The translations under genes were made by a program, and so were the position numbers. Source: Nonomuraea terrae (GTDB lineage Bacteria > Actinomycetota > Actinomycetes > Streptosporangiales > Streptosporangiaceae). From it: a stretch of 64,000 nucleotides of DNA. Each line of letters opens with the position of its first letter. The first letter of the stretch is position 1. The DNA lies in NCBI RefSeq assembly GCF_004348995.1, contig NZ_SMKQ01000007.1, positions 50,159-114,158 on the forward strand, read 5' to 3'. This document shows positions 50,974-60,922 of this stretch, one piece after another. The notes below the pieces were generated by a model. That model was not told the origin of the DNA. It searched no databases and saw only the letters and a program-made list of their open reading frames with translations.

Positions 50974-51195
50974 CCGGCACCCAGCCACGATCGCCACTGC
51001 GGCCAGCCCCAAGGCGCGGTCCAAGCGTTCAACGAACCGCTCGTCAAACGAACGCCCGGACACGACACCCGGTTGGGCTCCTCGACCCGCGGCCCTCCGT
51101 TATCGCAGGTCAGACGTTACTTCGTTGGAAATTTCTTCATTGCTACCGAAACCCCGTCCACGGCTGCTCTACGGCGAGAATCTCCGACAAATCGC

Positions 51196-51226
51196 TTGAG
51201 GTTCCACCGGGTGGAAGGTCCAGATT
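51196..51226 (+). promoter_or_regulatory. MerR-type promoter with 19-bp spacer
   Basis: TTGAGG, exactly 19 bases containing the perfect palindrome TTCCACCGGGTGGAA, then CAGATT. The predicted transcription start coincides with the ATG at 51233, implying a leaderless message. It belongs to the broken MerR gene downstream. Confidence 0.65.
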
Positions 51227-51232
51227 CAAGCT

Positions 51233-52020
51233 ATGAACGACGTGACGGGTCTTTACACGATCGGGCAGCTGGCCCAGCGTACGGGGCTGCAGGCGCGCAC
51301 GATCCGCTTCTGGTCCGACAGCGGCGTCGTCCCGCCGGTGCGGAGGTCGGAGGGCGGGTACCGGCTCTATGACGCGGAGGCGGTCGCGCGGCTGGACCTG
51401 GTCCTGCATTGATCAACGCGCTGGCCCGGCTGTCGGCACGGGAGCGTCAGCAGATCATCGACGATTTCGTTGACCGTGCGTTCGCCGGCGTCGTGGACGA
51501 GGACGCCACACTCGTCGCGGGATGGATGCGCGACCTCCCGTCCGATCTCCCGGAAGACCCGACCCCCGAACAGATCAACGCGTGGGTGGAACTGGCCGAG
51601 CTGGCGGGCGACGTGAGCTTCCAGCAGACGGTCCGGCGGATGGTTCTCAGCGGCGAGGAGAACAACCGCCTGGAGTATGGCCTCACCCTCCGCCCCTTGG
51701 TCCTGGAGCACGCATGCGCCGCTCTGTCGCGTGGAATCGCGCCGGAGTCGGCCGGGGCGAGCCTGATCCTGAAGCGGATCATCCCCGACGATCTTCCCGC
51801 AGAGGAGACCGCCGCCCTGATCACGTGGCTGGAAATGGTCGCCGAGCCCCAAGTGGAGCGGTACTGGCAGCTCCTGAGCCTCCTCAAGGGTCAAAAACCA
51901 TCCCCACCGGCGGTCCCGGCCTTCGAATGGCTGCTGGCCGCACTGCGCGTCGCACGATCGCCGAGCCGGGGGAGAGTGCGTCCTCCCCGGGAGCAGCCGC
52001 AGGACGATCCGGCGACCTGA
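51233..52020 (+). pseudogene. MerR-family regulator split by an internal deletion
   Basis: The first frame (51233-51412) encodes an intact DNA-binding half, YTIGQLAQRTGLQARTIRFW and SEGGYRLYDAEAVARLDLVL, then stops. A second frame from TTG at 51409 to 52020 resumes as NALARLSARERQQIIDDFVD and WMRDLPSDLPEDPTPEQINA, a typical C-terminal effector domain of these regulators. The dimer helix of about 40 residues between them is missing and the frame is shifted. The C-terminal part is still open over 203 codons. Confidence 0.7.
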
Positions 52021-52043
52021 GTCCGGCTCGATCCGTAAGGGGA

Positions 52044-52941
52044 TCAGCCGCGCTCGAAGAGCGGCATCAGCTCGTGCACCTTTTCCAGCGCCTCGTCGGT
52101 GTTGTCGGCCACGTACATCAGCTCGATCAGGAAGTGGTCGATGCCGGTCTCCTGCGCGATGGCTTTGACGGCGTTGACGGTCTGACGTGCGGGGATGCCT
52201 CGGTCGACGTTCACCCGCAGAACCGTGTCGATCGCGGCCGGGTCGCGGCCGGCCGCGCGTGCCGCCTCGTCGATGGTGGCGCGCTGCGCGAGCAGCAGGT
52301 CGGTGTTCACGAAGGTGGGGACGGTCACCAGGGGCAGCCAGCCGTCGCCCCGCCTACCGATGCGCCGCAGCGCGGCCTCGGCGAATCCGCCCAGGTAGAA
52401 CGGCGGGCGTGGCCGCTGTGCGGGCTTCAGCGGCGAGTGGTGGAGCGGCAGGTCGATCAGTTTGCCGTGGTACTCGGCCGGGTCCTTCGTCCAGAGGATC
52501 TCCAGCGCGTCCAGGAGTTCCTCCATGAGGGCGCCGCGCGTGGCGAAGTCGAGCCGGTGGCCTCGTACTCCTCGGGCGACCAGCCGATGCCGAAACCGGG
52601 GATCAGGCGGCCGCCGCTGATCAGGTCGATCGAGGTCAGCGACCGGGCCAGCTGCACCGGCGGGTACAACGGCGCGATCAGCACATGGGTGCCGAGTGAC
52701 GCGTTCGGTGGCGCTAGCCGCCACGCCGAGCACGACGAACGGGTCGGCCGTTGTGTTGTACTCGACCGGGATCGTGGTGCCGATCCCGCGGGTCCCCACT
52801 TTCGGATTGACCGCGGCCATGTTGCGGTCGCCCAACCACAGGCTGTCGGCGCCGGCCTTCTCCGCCTCGGCGGCGTAGTACGCGGTCTTGGCGATGTGAT
52901 GTGCCTGCGTGTGCAGGTGCGGAAGAGAGACCAATCTGCAT
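52044..52941 (-). pseudogene. F420-dependent LLM oxidoreductase with several frameshifts
   Basis: In one frame: TAYYAAEAEKAGADSLWLGD and VEYNTTADPFVVLGVAASAT, then in a second frame LGTHVLIAPLYPPVQLARSL and GGRLIPGFGIGWSPEEYEAT, then back in the first frame ATRGALMEELLDALEILWTK, PFYLGGFAEAALRRIGRRGD to the stop. Two opposite shifts (near 52700 and 52565) restore the frame, and a third lies near 52928 after the ATG at 52941. All core LLM motifs are otherwise present, so sequencing error is an alternative explanation. Confidence 0.65.
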
Positions 52942-53055
52942 CACAGCAGTCCTTTCCTTCGATAGGCGCACCGCGCAGCCGCCCGCACCGGTCCCGCTCG
53001 TGGTCGTGCGGCACCATCGGTGTCTGACGTGCGGAAATATCAAGAAGAGGTTGTC

Positions 53056-53160
53056 ATGAACGATCGATCATTCAGATGCGGGGTCAGTCTGCTCAATGTC
53101 GGCTCTTCCCGATCCGACTGGCGTGCGAAATTCCAGGAAGCCGAGGACCTGGGCTACGAC
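53056..53160 (+). pseudogene. LLM-class F420 oxidoreductase, N-terminal fragment
   Basis: From an ATG at 53056 with AAGAGG upstream: FRCGVSLLNVGSSRSDWRAK and FQEAEDLGYD, the first strand and helix of an F420-dependent LLM enzyme. Homology ends near 53160, where the TetR promoter region begins. Confidence 0.5.
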
Positions 53161-53227
53161 ACGCCGCGTCGGCCGGCTCGAAAATTCTCCAGTATCTGGA
53201 AAGTTCCATGTGATGTATATTTTACGC

Positions 53228-53896
53228 ATGGAGGAATCGCGCCGCGACCGCAAGAAGCGGCTGACCAGGCAGCGGATCATCGCCGCTGCGATGAGGCTGT
53301 TCGCCGAACAGGGGTATGAGCAGACCACGGTGGCGCAGATCGCCGTGGCGGCGGACGTCGACCCCAAGACGTTCTTCAACTACTTCCGCGCCAAGGACGA
53401 GGTCGTGTTCGCCGACGCCGAGCACATTTTCGGCCTGCTGCTCGGCGCGCTGGCGGCGCCGCGGCCGCAGGAGGGCCCGGGCGAGCTGCTGGCCAGGGCG
53501 GTGCAGGAGTACGCCGCCCGGCGCCGCCCCGAGGTGCCCCGCAAGGAGCCCGAGCAGTTGTCGGCGGGAGTCCGCCTGATGATGACGACGCCGGCGCTGC
53601 AAGCCAAGGGGCTGTACCTGATGCTGGACCTGCAGCGCAGGATGGCCGGCGAACTGCTGAAGGCGTTCCCGGACCGGCTGGATCCGATCACCGCCGCCGC
53701 GATGACCGGCTCCCTGATCGGCGCCGTCCAGCAGGCGAGCCTGGCGAGCGTCGAGCTCGGCCGGTCACAGGACGAGCTGTGGCGGGCCGCGCGGCACGGC
53801 CTCGACGTCGCCGCGCGCGGCCTGCTCTCGGTCCGCGCGGACGCCGCGGAAGAAGACGAACCGGCGCACGCCGCAGAAGGGAGCGACCCGTCATGA
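53228..53896 (+). CDS. TetR-family transcriptional regulator
   Basis: 222 residues. RIIAAAMRLFAEQGYEQTTV and VDPKTFFNYFRAKDEVVFAD are the helix-turn-helix; the rest is a helical ligand domain. The ATG at 53228 is chosen; an ATG 15 bases earlier is possible. Upstream, CCAGTATCTGG (53190-53200) is a small palindrome that may be its operator. The ligase gene that follows overlaps by four bases (ATGA), so regulator and enzyme are co-expressed. Confidence 0.88.
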   Translation: MEESRRDRKKRLTRQRIIAAAMRLFAEQGYEQTTVAQIAVAADVDPKTFFNYFRAKDEVVFADAEHIFGLLLGALAAPRPQEGPGELLARAVQEYAARRRPEVPRKEPEQLSAGVRLMMTTPALQAKGLYLMLDLQRRMAGELLKAFPDRLDPITAAAMTGSLIGAVQQASLASVELGRSQDELWRAARHGLDVAARGLLSVRADAAEEDEPAHAAEGSDPS

Positions 53897-55260
53897 CGGA
53901 GAACGAGCGGAGCCTGGCCCGCGACGCGCGGCGGGCGCTGCGCGAGGGCCCCGAGGGGATCGCGCGGCGGCAACGGGCCCGCCTGGCCGAGGCCGTGGCC
54001 TACGCCCGCGCCCACTCACCCTACTACCGCGAGCTGTACCGGGCGCTGCCCCACGGCATCGACGACCCGGCGCGGCTCCCGGTCACCGGCAAGCAGGCGC
54101 TCATGGCGCGCTTCGACGACTGGGTCACCGACCCGGACGTGACGCTGGCCAAGGCCCGGCAGTTAGTCGCCGACCCCGCCCTCGTGGGCGAGCGCTTCCA
54201 GGGGCGATACCTCGTGGCCACCACGTCCGGCATCAGCGGGCTGCGCGGCATCTTCCTGCAGGACGAACGGAGCCTGGCCGTGGGCAACGCGGTCGGCCAG
54301 CGCGCGCGAGCCGGGCTGGGGGTCGGCGACCTCGTGCGCCTCATGCGCGGCGCCGGCCGCACCGCCATCGTCTCCGCGCCGCCCGGCCACTTCTCCACCG
54401 TCGCCGGGGCCGCGCGGTTCCGGCGCGACCACCCGCGGCTCGGCTGGATGCTGCGGGAGTTCTCCATCCACAAGCCGCTGCCGGAACTGGCCGCCGAGCT
54501 GAACCGGTACAAGCCCAGCTCGCTCGCCGGCTTCTCCAGCATGCTCGGGCTGCTGGCCGGCGAGCAGGAGGCCGGCCGCCTGCACATCCACCCGGGGATG
54601 GTCATCGCCGGCGGCGAGGCGCTGACCGCGGAGAACCGCGCCCGGATCGCCTCCGCGTTCCACGCCCAGGTCCGCTCCGCCTACGCCGCCACCGAGTGCG
54701 GCTTCCTCGCCTACGGCTGCGCGCACAACTGGCTGCACGTCAACGCCGACTGGGTGGTGCTGGAGCCGGTCGACGCCGACCACCGGCCCGTCCCGCCGGG
54801 GCGGCCCTCGCACACCGTCCTGCTGAGCAATCTCGCCAACCGGGTCCAGCCGATCCTCCGCTACGACATGGGCGACAACGTCCTGGTGCGGCCCGACGCC
54901 TGCCCGTGCGGCAGCCCGCTGCCCGCCGTCCAGGTGCAGGGCCGCGCGGCGGAGATGCTCGAGTTCCCCGCCGGCGGCGGGCACGTCCGCATCTCCCCCA
55001 TGGCGTTCGGCACGCTGCTGGACCGCGTCCCCGGCATCGCGCAGTTCCAGGTCGTGCAGAGCGCGCCGGCCACGCTGCGCGTGCGGCTGAGGCAGGCGGA
55101 CGGCGCCGACCCCGATCACGTGTGGCGGACCGTGCGCGAAGAGATCTCGCGCCTGCTGGCCGAGCACAGGGCCGAGCACGTCGCGCTGGAACGCGCCGAG
55201 GAGCCGCCGGAGCAGTCGGTCGGCGGCAAGTTCCGCAGGATCATCCCCCTGGCCCGCTGA
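53893..55260 (+). CDS. PaaK/CapK-like adenylate-forming ligase
   Basis: 455 residues of the phenylacetate-CoA ligase family: HSPYYRELYRALP at the N-terminus, VATTSGISGLRGIFLQDERS as the ATP-binding loop (SGISG in place of SGTTG), IAGGEALTAENRARIASAF, YAATECGFLAYGC and LRYDMGDNVLVRPDACPCGS with QVQGRAAEMLEF. The family activates aryl or acyl acids as AMP esters, then usually CoA thioesters. The altered phosphate loop should still bind ATP. The TetR partner suggests induction by the acid or its product. Confidence 0.85.
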   Translation: MTENERSLARDARRALREGPEGIARRQRARLAEAVAYARAHSPYYRELYRALPHGIDDPARLPVTGKQALMARFDDWVTDPDVTLAKARQLVADPALVGERFQGRYLVATTSGISGLRGIFLQDERSLAVGNAVGQRARAGLGVGDLVRLMRGAGRTAIVSAPPGHFSTVAGAARFRRDHPRLGWMLREFSIHKPLPELAAELNRYKPSSLAGFSSMLGLLAGEQEAGRLHIHPGMVIAGGEALTAENRARIASAFHAQVRSAYAATECGFLAYGCAHNWLHVNADWVVLEPVDADHRPVPPGRPSHTVLLSNLANRVQPILRYDMGDNVLVRPDACPCGSPLPAVQVQGRAAEMLEFPAGGGHVRISPMAFGTLLDRVPGIAQFQVVQSAPATLRVRLRQADGADPDHVWRTVREEISRLLAEHRAEHVALERAEEPPEQSVGGKFRRIIPLAR

Positions 55261-55661
55261 CCGCGGCGCGGGCGGGCCTCACCCCCGAACCACGCCCACC
55301 GTAGCGGCGACCCGACGTACCCGCCCGTAGTCACCAAATCGCAACCCACGCCCCTTCAAGATCACAATTGTGGGTTTGGGCTTACCTTCGCTGCACCCCA
55401 AGATCGATTCCTACTTTGGGGCTGGGGTCAGCTTCGGGAGCGGAGGGCCGGTGGCAGCGGTACCCGGTCCTCGCACCGGGCCCGAAGCGGGGGCCGCACA
55501 GTTGGCGGCGGCACGTGCGGGCGGGGAGGCGTCCTGACGGCCATACCCCGAGCTTCGCAGCGCCGGGCTCCCCGGCCCGGAAGGAGGTCGGGGCCTGCAA
55601 GGAGGGAGTGGGTGTCGGCTCGCTCTTGCCGTCGGCTTGAGCACTGCGGTGATGAAGTGTT
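55261..55661. other. Gap without a supported gene
   Basis: No coding signal. Bases 55343-55349 AACCCAC pair with 55370-55376 GTGGGTT, a possible weak terminator for the ligase gene. Confidence 0.5.
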
Positions 55662-55703
55662 CCGTGCGGGGCCCGGACGGTATGACATCTGGGCCCCGCA
55701 CGG
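55662..55703 (-). terminator. Strong terminator of the methyltransferase operon
   Basis: Perfect 13-bp inverted repeat (CCGTGCGGGGCCC) around a 16-base loop, 11 bases after the methyltransferase stop. Confidence 0.8.
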
Positions 55704-55713
55704 GACGGGGTTG

Positions 55714-56460
55714 TCAGCGCTTCATGAGGGCGAAGACTCCCCAGCCGAGATACTCACGCGTGGAGCGCGCGTAGCGGGCGGGCTCGGTGGTGAGTTCTTC
55801 CCGTACTTCGGGGGCGAATTCGTCGTCCGGGTTCTGGTCGAGCCAGCGGCGCATGGTGAGCCACTGGGCCGCGGCGTAGCGGTCCCAGCTGTCCTGGTCG
55901 GCCAGAATCATTTCCACGACGTCGTACCCGAGTTCCTGGAACTGCTCGATCAGTTCCGGGAGTTCCAGGAAGTCGGCGATGGCGGTGGCGTGGCACGCCT
56001 TGGCAGTCTCCTCGTCCGGAGGGGTCTGCCGCCAGTACGGCTCGCCGATCAGCATCATTCCTCCGGGGCGGAGGCTGCGCTGGAGCAGCTCGATCGTTCC
56101 GGCGACGCCGTTGCCGATCCAGGTGGCGCCGACACAGGCGGCCAGATCGACGGGCTCGTCCGAGACATGGCCGGTTGCGTCACCGTGGAGGAACTCGACC
56201 CGGTCGGCGACGCCGAGTTCGGCGGCGCGGGCCCGGGCCTGCTCGGTGAAGAGCGTGCTGATGTCCACCCCGGTGCCCGTGAAGCCCAGGTCACGCGCCC
56301 AGGTGCACAGCATCTCGCCCGAGCCGCTGGCCAGGTCGAGCACCCGTGTCCCGGGGGCGAGGCGGAGGGATTCGCCCAGGGCGGCGAACTTGTCCGCGGT
56401 CAGCGGGTTGTGGATGCGGTGGTTGCTCTCGCGGATGGTGAAGATGCGGGGAAGGTCCAT
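55714..56460 (-). CDS. Class I SAM-dependent methyltransferase
   Basis: 248 residues. VLDLASGSGEMLCTWARDLG is motif I, TGTGVDIS the acidic loop, LRPGGMMLIGEPYW motif post-II. Similar proteins methylate small molecules. The ATG at 56460 is preferred because AAAGGAA lies 8 bases upstream; an ATG at 56481 overlaps the stop of the RsgA-like gene (ATGA) and may also be used, which indicates translational coupling in either case. The pair lies behind a short leader peptide, so it may be antibiotic-inducible; its target is unknown. Confidence 0.85.
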   Translation of the reverse strand: MDLPRIFTIRESNHRIHNPLTADKFAALGESLRLAPGTRVLDLASGSGEMLCTWARDLGFTGTGVDISTLFTEQARARAAELGVADRVEFLHGDATGHVSDEPVDLAACVGATWIGNGVAGTIELLQRSLRPGGMMLIGEPYWRQTPPDEETAKACHATAIADFLELPELIEQFQELGYDVVEMILADQDSWDRYAAAQWLTMRRWLDQNPDDEFAPEVREELTTEPARYARSTREYLGWGVFALMKR

Positions 56461-56477
56461 GACCTGATTCCTTTCCG

Positions 56478-57131
56478 TCATGCCTTGAAGTGGGGGGACT
56501 GCTTGAGGGCGCGCACTTGGCGCGCGATCTGCTTCATCGGCCGCTCCAGCTCGGCGCGCAGCCGCGCGTCGGTGCGGGATGCGGCATAGGTGTTCTCGCG
56601 CTGCAGCCGGTGGTAGCTGTCGAGGCGCCGCCGGGTGAGGTAGCCGCCCTCGACGGCGGCCAGCACCGCGCAGCCCGGCTCGGTGGTGTGGGCGCAGTCC
56701 GCGAAGCGGCAGTCCCCGGACAGCTCGGTGATCTTCGCCGAGATCAGTCGACGTTCGCGGCCAGCACCGGGGGCTTGGAAGGTGCGCGAGGAGGTGGAGC
56801 GGACCACGGCGGTCCGGCGCTCCAGCAGCTCCACCACGGTGGCGGAGGTCGCCGGGCTTGCCGGCCGGACGGCCACCCAGTCGCCGGTGCACGGCGTCAG
56901 CCGATCACCGGTGCCCGACGAGGGAAGGACCACCGCGCGGACGGGGCCGGTCTCGGCAATGACGTCGCACAGGCCGCGCTCGGCCCGCACGACACGGCCC
57001 GGGACCAGTCCCTCGGCCCGCGACGGGGCGAAGGAGCGCTCACGTTCCGTGTCCCAGCCGTAGTCGGCCAGAGTCAGGACGCGCTCATGAGGAGAGAGAG
57101 CAGGTGGGGATGAAGTGGGTTGATGAAACAA
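56478..57131 (-). CDS. rsgA: RsgA-like protein lacking the GTPase domain
   Basis: About 217 residues from a TTG at 57131 preceded by AAGGG. The N-terminal OB fold of ribosome small-subunit GTPase A (LTPCTGDWVAVRP, VVELLERRTAVVRS) is joined through TSSRTFQAPGAGRERR to the C-terminal zinc finger region (GDCRFADCAHTTEPGCAVLA, LDSYHRLQRENTYAASRTDA). The circularly permuted GTPase domain, with its GKS and DTPG motifs (about 150 residues), is absent, yet the frame is open throughout. Either a fresh in-frame deletion or a domain-reduced ribosome-binding protein. Confidence 0.7.
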   Translation of the reverse strand: MFHQPTSSPPALSPHERVLTLADYGWDTERERSFAPSRAEGLVPGRVVRAERGLCDVIAETGPVRAVVLPSSGTGDRLTPCTGDWVAVRPASPATSATVVELLERRTAVVRSTSSRTFQAPGAGRERRLISAKITELSGDCRFADCAHTTEPGCAVLAAVEGGYLTRRRLDSYHRLQRENTYAASRTDARLRAELERPMKQIARQVRALKQSPHFKA

Positions 57132-57213
57132 CGTGGAGACCCTTGAACGGGGGCCCCGCCGGACGACAGGCGTGCCGAGAACACTCCCTAGGAGGGAGGA
57201 AGGCAGGCGAAGG

Positions 57214-57282
57214 TCAGGACGAGGCCCGGGAGGCGAGGATGATCCGGGCACCGCACGCAGCGGGCGTCTCCACGACGGTCAT
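57214..57282 (-). CDS. Leader peptide upstream of the RsgA-like/methyltransferase operon
   Basis: 22 codons, MTVVETPAACGARIILASRA then SS and TGA. The ribosome site AAGGAGGTG, 6 bases before the ATG, is better than that of any gene nearby. It ends 82 bases before the RsgA-like start, and the space between contains a hairpin (TCCCT/AGGGA near 57185-57198). The arrangement matches drug-inducible ribosome-stalling attenuators. A -10-like TAGCGT lies at 57335-57340 on the minus strand. Confidence 0.5.
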   Translation of the reverse strand: MTVVETPAACGARIILASRASS

Positions 57283-57615
57283 CAACACACCTCCTTAGAT
57301 CTCCGTGAGCGAACTGGTCATCGCTCGGACAGTCACGCTACCACCCTCCGTGGACGCCGACGCCACGCGAGTGGCACGTTCGAGACGTAGATCACCGACG
57401 ACATCCGGCGTGCAACAGCAGAAGCGCGCGACGCGCGGCCGTTCAGCTCGGTAGGGCGATAAGGACGGCAGGAAGGTCGCACCCGCACACGGCGCAACTG
57501 TTAGAAACGGTCGTTTATGGGAGATGCTGACCGAGCCCTTTCATGCCTCGGGCTCGGCAGGATTTCCGGGCGGCCGCCCGCCCCAAAGATCATTTATAAG
57601 CCGGTTGGCCGAGAC
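57283..57615. other. Gap between leader peptide and Tn3 terminal repeat
   Basis: No gene seen. It holds the presumed promoter region of the leader operon; the DNA becomes AT-richer toward the Tn3 end at 57616. Confidence 0.5.
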
Positions 57616-57653
57616 GGGGTGCTGGGACTATTTCCTCAGAAAACAACGCTAAG
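57616..57653 (+). repeat. Tn3-family 38-bp terminal inverted repeat
   Basis: Begins GGGGTGCTGGGAC and ends CAGAAAACAACGCTAAG: 38 bases with the GGGG start and the internal AAAAC and final TAAG of Tn3-type ends. It lies 108 bases before the transposase start. No matching copy was found after the transposase. Confidence 0.7.
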
Positions 57654-57761
57654 GACTTTGCCCAGGTCAGCACAGGTGCGCTGAGCATGGCTCAACGATC
57701 TAGGTCTCAGGTTGGGTGTACTTGCCGGTAACCAGCGGTTGATTGTTTAGCTTCGCGGCGT

Positions 57762-60700
57762 GTGGCCGAGTATCTGTCCGATGAGCAGGTAAGCCGGTAT
57801 GGCCGGTTTCCGGCGGCGCCGTCGCCAGCTGATCTGGAGCGGTTCTTCTATCTGGACGCCCCGGCGTTGACCAAGGTGGCGGACAAGCGTGGTCCTCACA
57901 ACCGGCTGGGCTGGGCGGTTCAGTGGGGCACCGTGCGGATGCTCGGCACGTTCCTGCTTGATCCGCGGGATGTTCCGCACGTGGCGGTGTACTACGTGGC
58001 CGAGCAGATCGGTGTGGCGGACCCGTCGTGCCTCAAGCTGTATCCGGAGCGGGCCCAGACCCGGTGGGACCATCAGGGCGAGATCCGGGAGCTGCTGGAG
58101 TACCGGGAGTTCGCCGAGGCCCAGGACGATCTGCTGACGTTCCTGGGATCGCGGGTGCGCAACTTCCGGGTCTCGCGGCGGAAGTTGTTCGACCGGGCGG
58201 TGGTGTGGCTGATCGACAACAAGGTGGTGCTGCCGGGGATCACCGTGCTGGAGCGGCTGGTACGCGATGTGCGCACGGACGAGCTGGACGCCATCAACGT
58301 TGTGCTGACCGAGCGGACGCCGGTGGAACTGCGGCGCGAACTGCTGGAGACGCTGGAGGTCCCCGACGGCCGGAGGGTCTCCACGCTGGAGTGGATGCGC
58401 ACCACGGTGACGGACGTGTCCGGGATAGGGCAGGGCAAGGCGCTGGAGCGGGTTGAGGCGGTGTGGGCGCTGGGCGGCGGCGCGGTACACCCTGGGGGTG
58501 GCGCCGGTGAAGCTGGCCGAGCTGGCCGCGTACGGGATGTCGGCGAAGGCTCCGAAGATCAAGCAGTTGGAGGCGATGCGCCGCTCGGCCACGTTGCTGG
58601 CGACGGTCCGGCATCTGGAGGGCGCGTCGGTGGACGACGCGCTGCTGCTGTTTGACGTGCTGATGGCGACCAGGCTGCTGTCGCGCGCCGCCCGGGCGGG
58701 GCGGGAGCAGAAGCTGCAGTCGCTGCCGAGGCTCCGCAAGGCCGCCGCTGACCTGGCCGCGGCGGTCGCGGTCGTGTATGAGACGCCGCTGGAGGCCGAG
58801 AAGGGGCCGACGCGGGCGGCGGATCTGGTCGGCCGGATCGAGCAGGTGATCTCCAAGGAGCGGCTGACCGCGGCGCTGGATCTGATCGCCGAGCTGGTGC
58901 CGGGCGAGGATAACGACGACGATCTGGAGTGGCGGGCGGAGTTGATCGCCCGCTTCAAGACGGTCCGGCCGTTCGTCGACTCCCTCGCTCAGGCGATCCC
59001 GTGGGGCTGCACCCCGGCTGGGACGCCGATCGTGAAGGCGGTCAAGGACCTGCCCACCTTGCTGGCGCGCGGCAAGTACGCCGGAGTCGAGCACATGCGC
59101 GAGCACGACGGCCTGGTGACCGGGTCGTGGCGGCGGCTGGTGTATCACAACCCGAACCTGCCCGACGGCTCGCTCGACCGCGCCGCTTACACCTTCTGCC
59201 TGCTGGAGGCCCTGCATGGGGCGCTACGGCGGCGCGATGTGTACGCGATCGGCGCCGACCGATGGGGCGATCCGCGCGGCAAGCTGATCCCGCAGCCGGT
59301 ATGGCAGGTGCACCGCGACAGCGTCTTGACCGCGCTCGGCCTGGAGATGGACCCGGCCCGCCATCTGCAGGATCTGGCCGAGGACCTGGACGCCGCCTAC
59401 AAGCAGGTCGCCTCGAACCCGGCCGTCACGGTCAAGGGCGGCCGGTTGAACCTGGAGAAGCTGGAGGCGCTGCCGCTGCCGGACGGCTACCAGGCGGTGC
59501 ACAACGCGGTGCAGGCGATGCTGCCGCGCATCGACTATCCGGAGCTGCTGCTGGAGGTCAACGGCCACACCGGGTACTTCGAGGTGATGCCGCACCTGTC
59601 GGGGTCGGAGGCGCGGCGCCCCGATCTGGACATCAGCCAGGCCGGCGTGCTGGTCGCCCGCTCCTGCAACGTCGGATTCGTCCCGGTGGTCAAGCCCGGT
59701 CAGCCGGCGCTCACGCTGAGCCGCCTGCTCGGGGTGGAGAAGGGATACTTCCACCACGAGGGCCTGGCCGCGGCGTCGGCGACGCTGGTGACCGCGCAGA
59801 GCGACATCTCGATCGCGGTGCAGGACTGGGGCGGCGGCCTGGTCGCCTCCGCCGACGGGCTGCGGTTCGTGGTCCCGGTCAAGTCGCTGCATGCCCGGCC
59901 GAACCCGGTCTACTTCGGGCGCGGCAAACGCTCGCGCGGCTCGACCTGGCTCGCGGTCGTCAACGACCGGGTGATGGGCCTGGGCGGGCTGGTGGTGCCG
60001 GGGACGATGCGGGACTCGCTGTTCATCCTGGATGCCCTGCACCGCCTGGACGCCGTTGAGCAGCCCGACATCGTCACCACCGACACCGCCTCCTACAGCG
60101 ACATCGTGTTCGGCCTGTTCGCGATCTGCGGCTACCAGTTCGCCCCCAGGATCGCCGACATCGGCGACGCCCAGATGTGGCGGCTGGACCTGGCCGACGT
60201 GGGCCTGGCCGGCCAGCCGGTCGCCAAGGCCGACAACGGCTACCGGCACCTCAACGATCTGGGCCTGCGCAAGGTGAACGTCCGGGTCATCCGGCACCAC
60301 TGGGCCGACATGCTGCATGTGGCCGGGTCGCTGGTGACGAATTAGGTGCGCGCCTACGACCTGCTGCGGATGCTGTCGGCCGATGGCCGCCTGACCGGGC
60401 TGGGGTCGGCGTTCGCGCATTACGGGCGCATCTTCAAGTCGATGCACCTGCTGCACGTGGCCCACCTGGAGGACTACCGGCGGATGATGGGTGCCCAGCT
60501 CAACATCGGCGAGGGCCGCAACGGCCTGGCCCGGCGCGTATTCTTCGGCAACCTCGGCCAGCTGCGCCAGGGTTATGCGAAGGGTATGGAAGACCAGCTC
60601 GGCGCGCTCGGCCTCGGTCTGACCGCGATCATCTATTGGAACAGCCTCTACATCGACGCGGCCGTGAAAGCCCTGCAGGCGGACGGGCAACTGTCGATCG

Positions 60701-60843
60701 GCCCGGAGATCCGGGCCCGGCTGTCCCCGTTGATCTGGGAGCACATCAACTTCCACGGCAGCTACCCGTTCACCCGGCCGGAGACGCCGGGGAACCTGCG
60801 GCCGCTGCGCGATGCCGCGGCCGAAGACGACGAACAGGACTGA
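57762..60843 (+). pseudogene. tnpA: Tn3-family transposase, nearly full length, two lesions
   Basis: About 1025 residues in all. The N-terminal part (AEYLSDEQVSRYGRFPAAPS, HNRLGWAVQWGTVRMLGTFL) ends at a frameshift near 58480 in WALGG; the second frame carries the catalytic half with ASADGLRFVVPVKSLHARPN (Asp), VTTDTASYSDIVFGLFAICG (Asp) and, after a TAG at 60343-60345 in place of the Gln of LVTNQVRAYDLL, GMEDQLGALGLGL (Glu). All three catalytic residues are kept. No resolvase is adjacent. Single-base changes only, so inactivation looks recent. Confidence 0.88.
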
Positions 60844-60922
60844 CCACGATCGGGTCCAGTGCCCCTCCGCCGGTACGCGCCAGCGCCCGCACGTCTACGG
60901 TGGCACTGCTGCGCCGGGCCGT

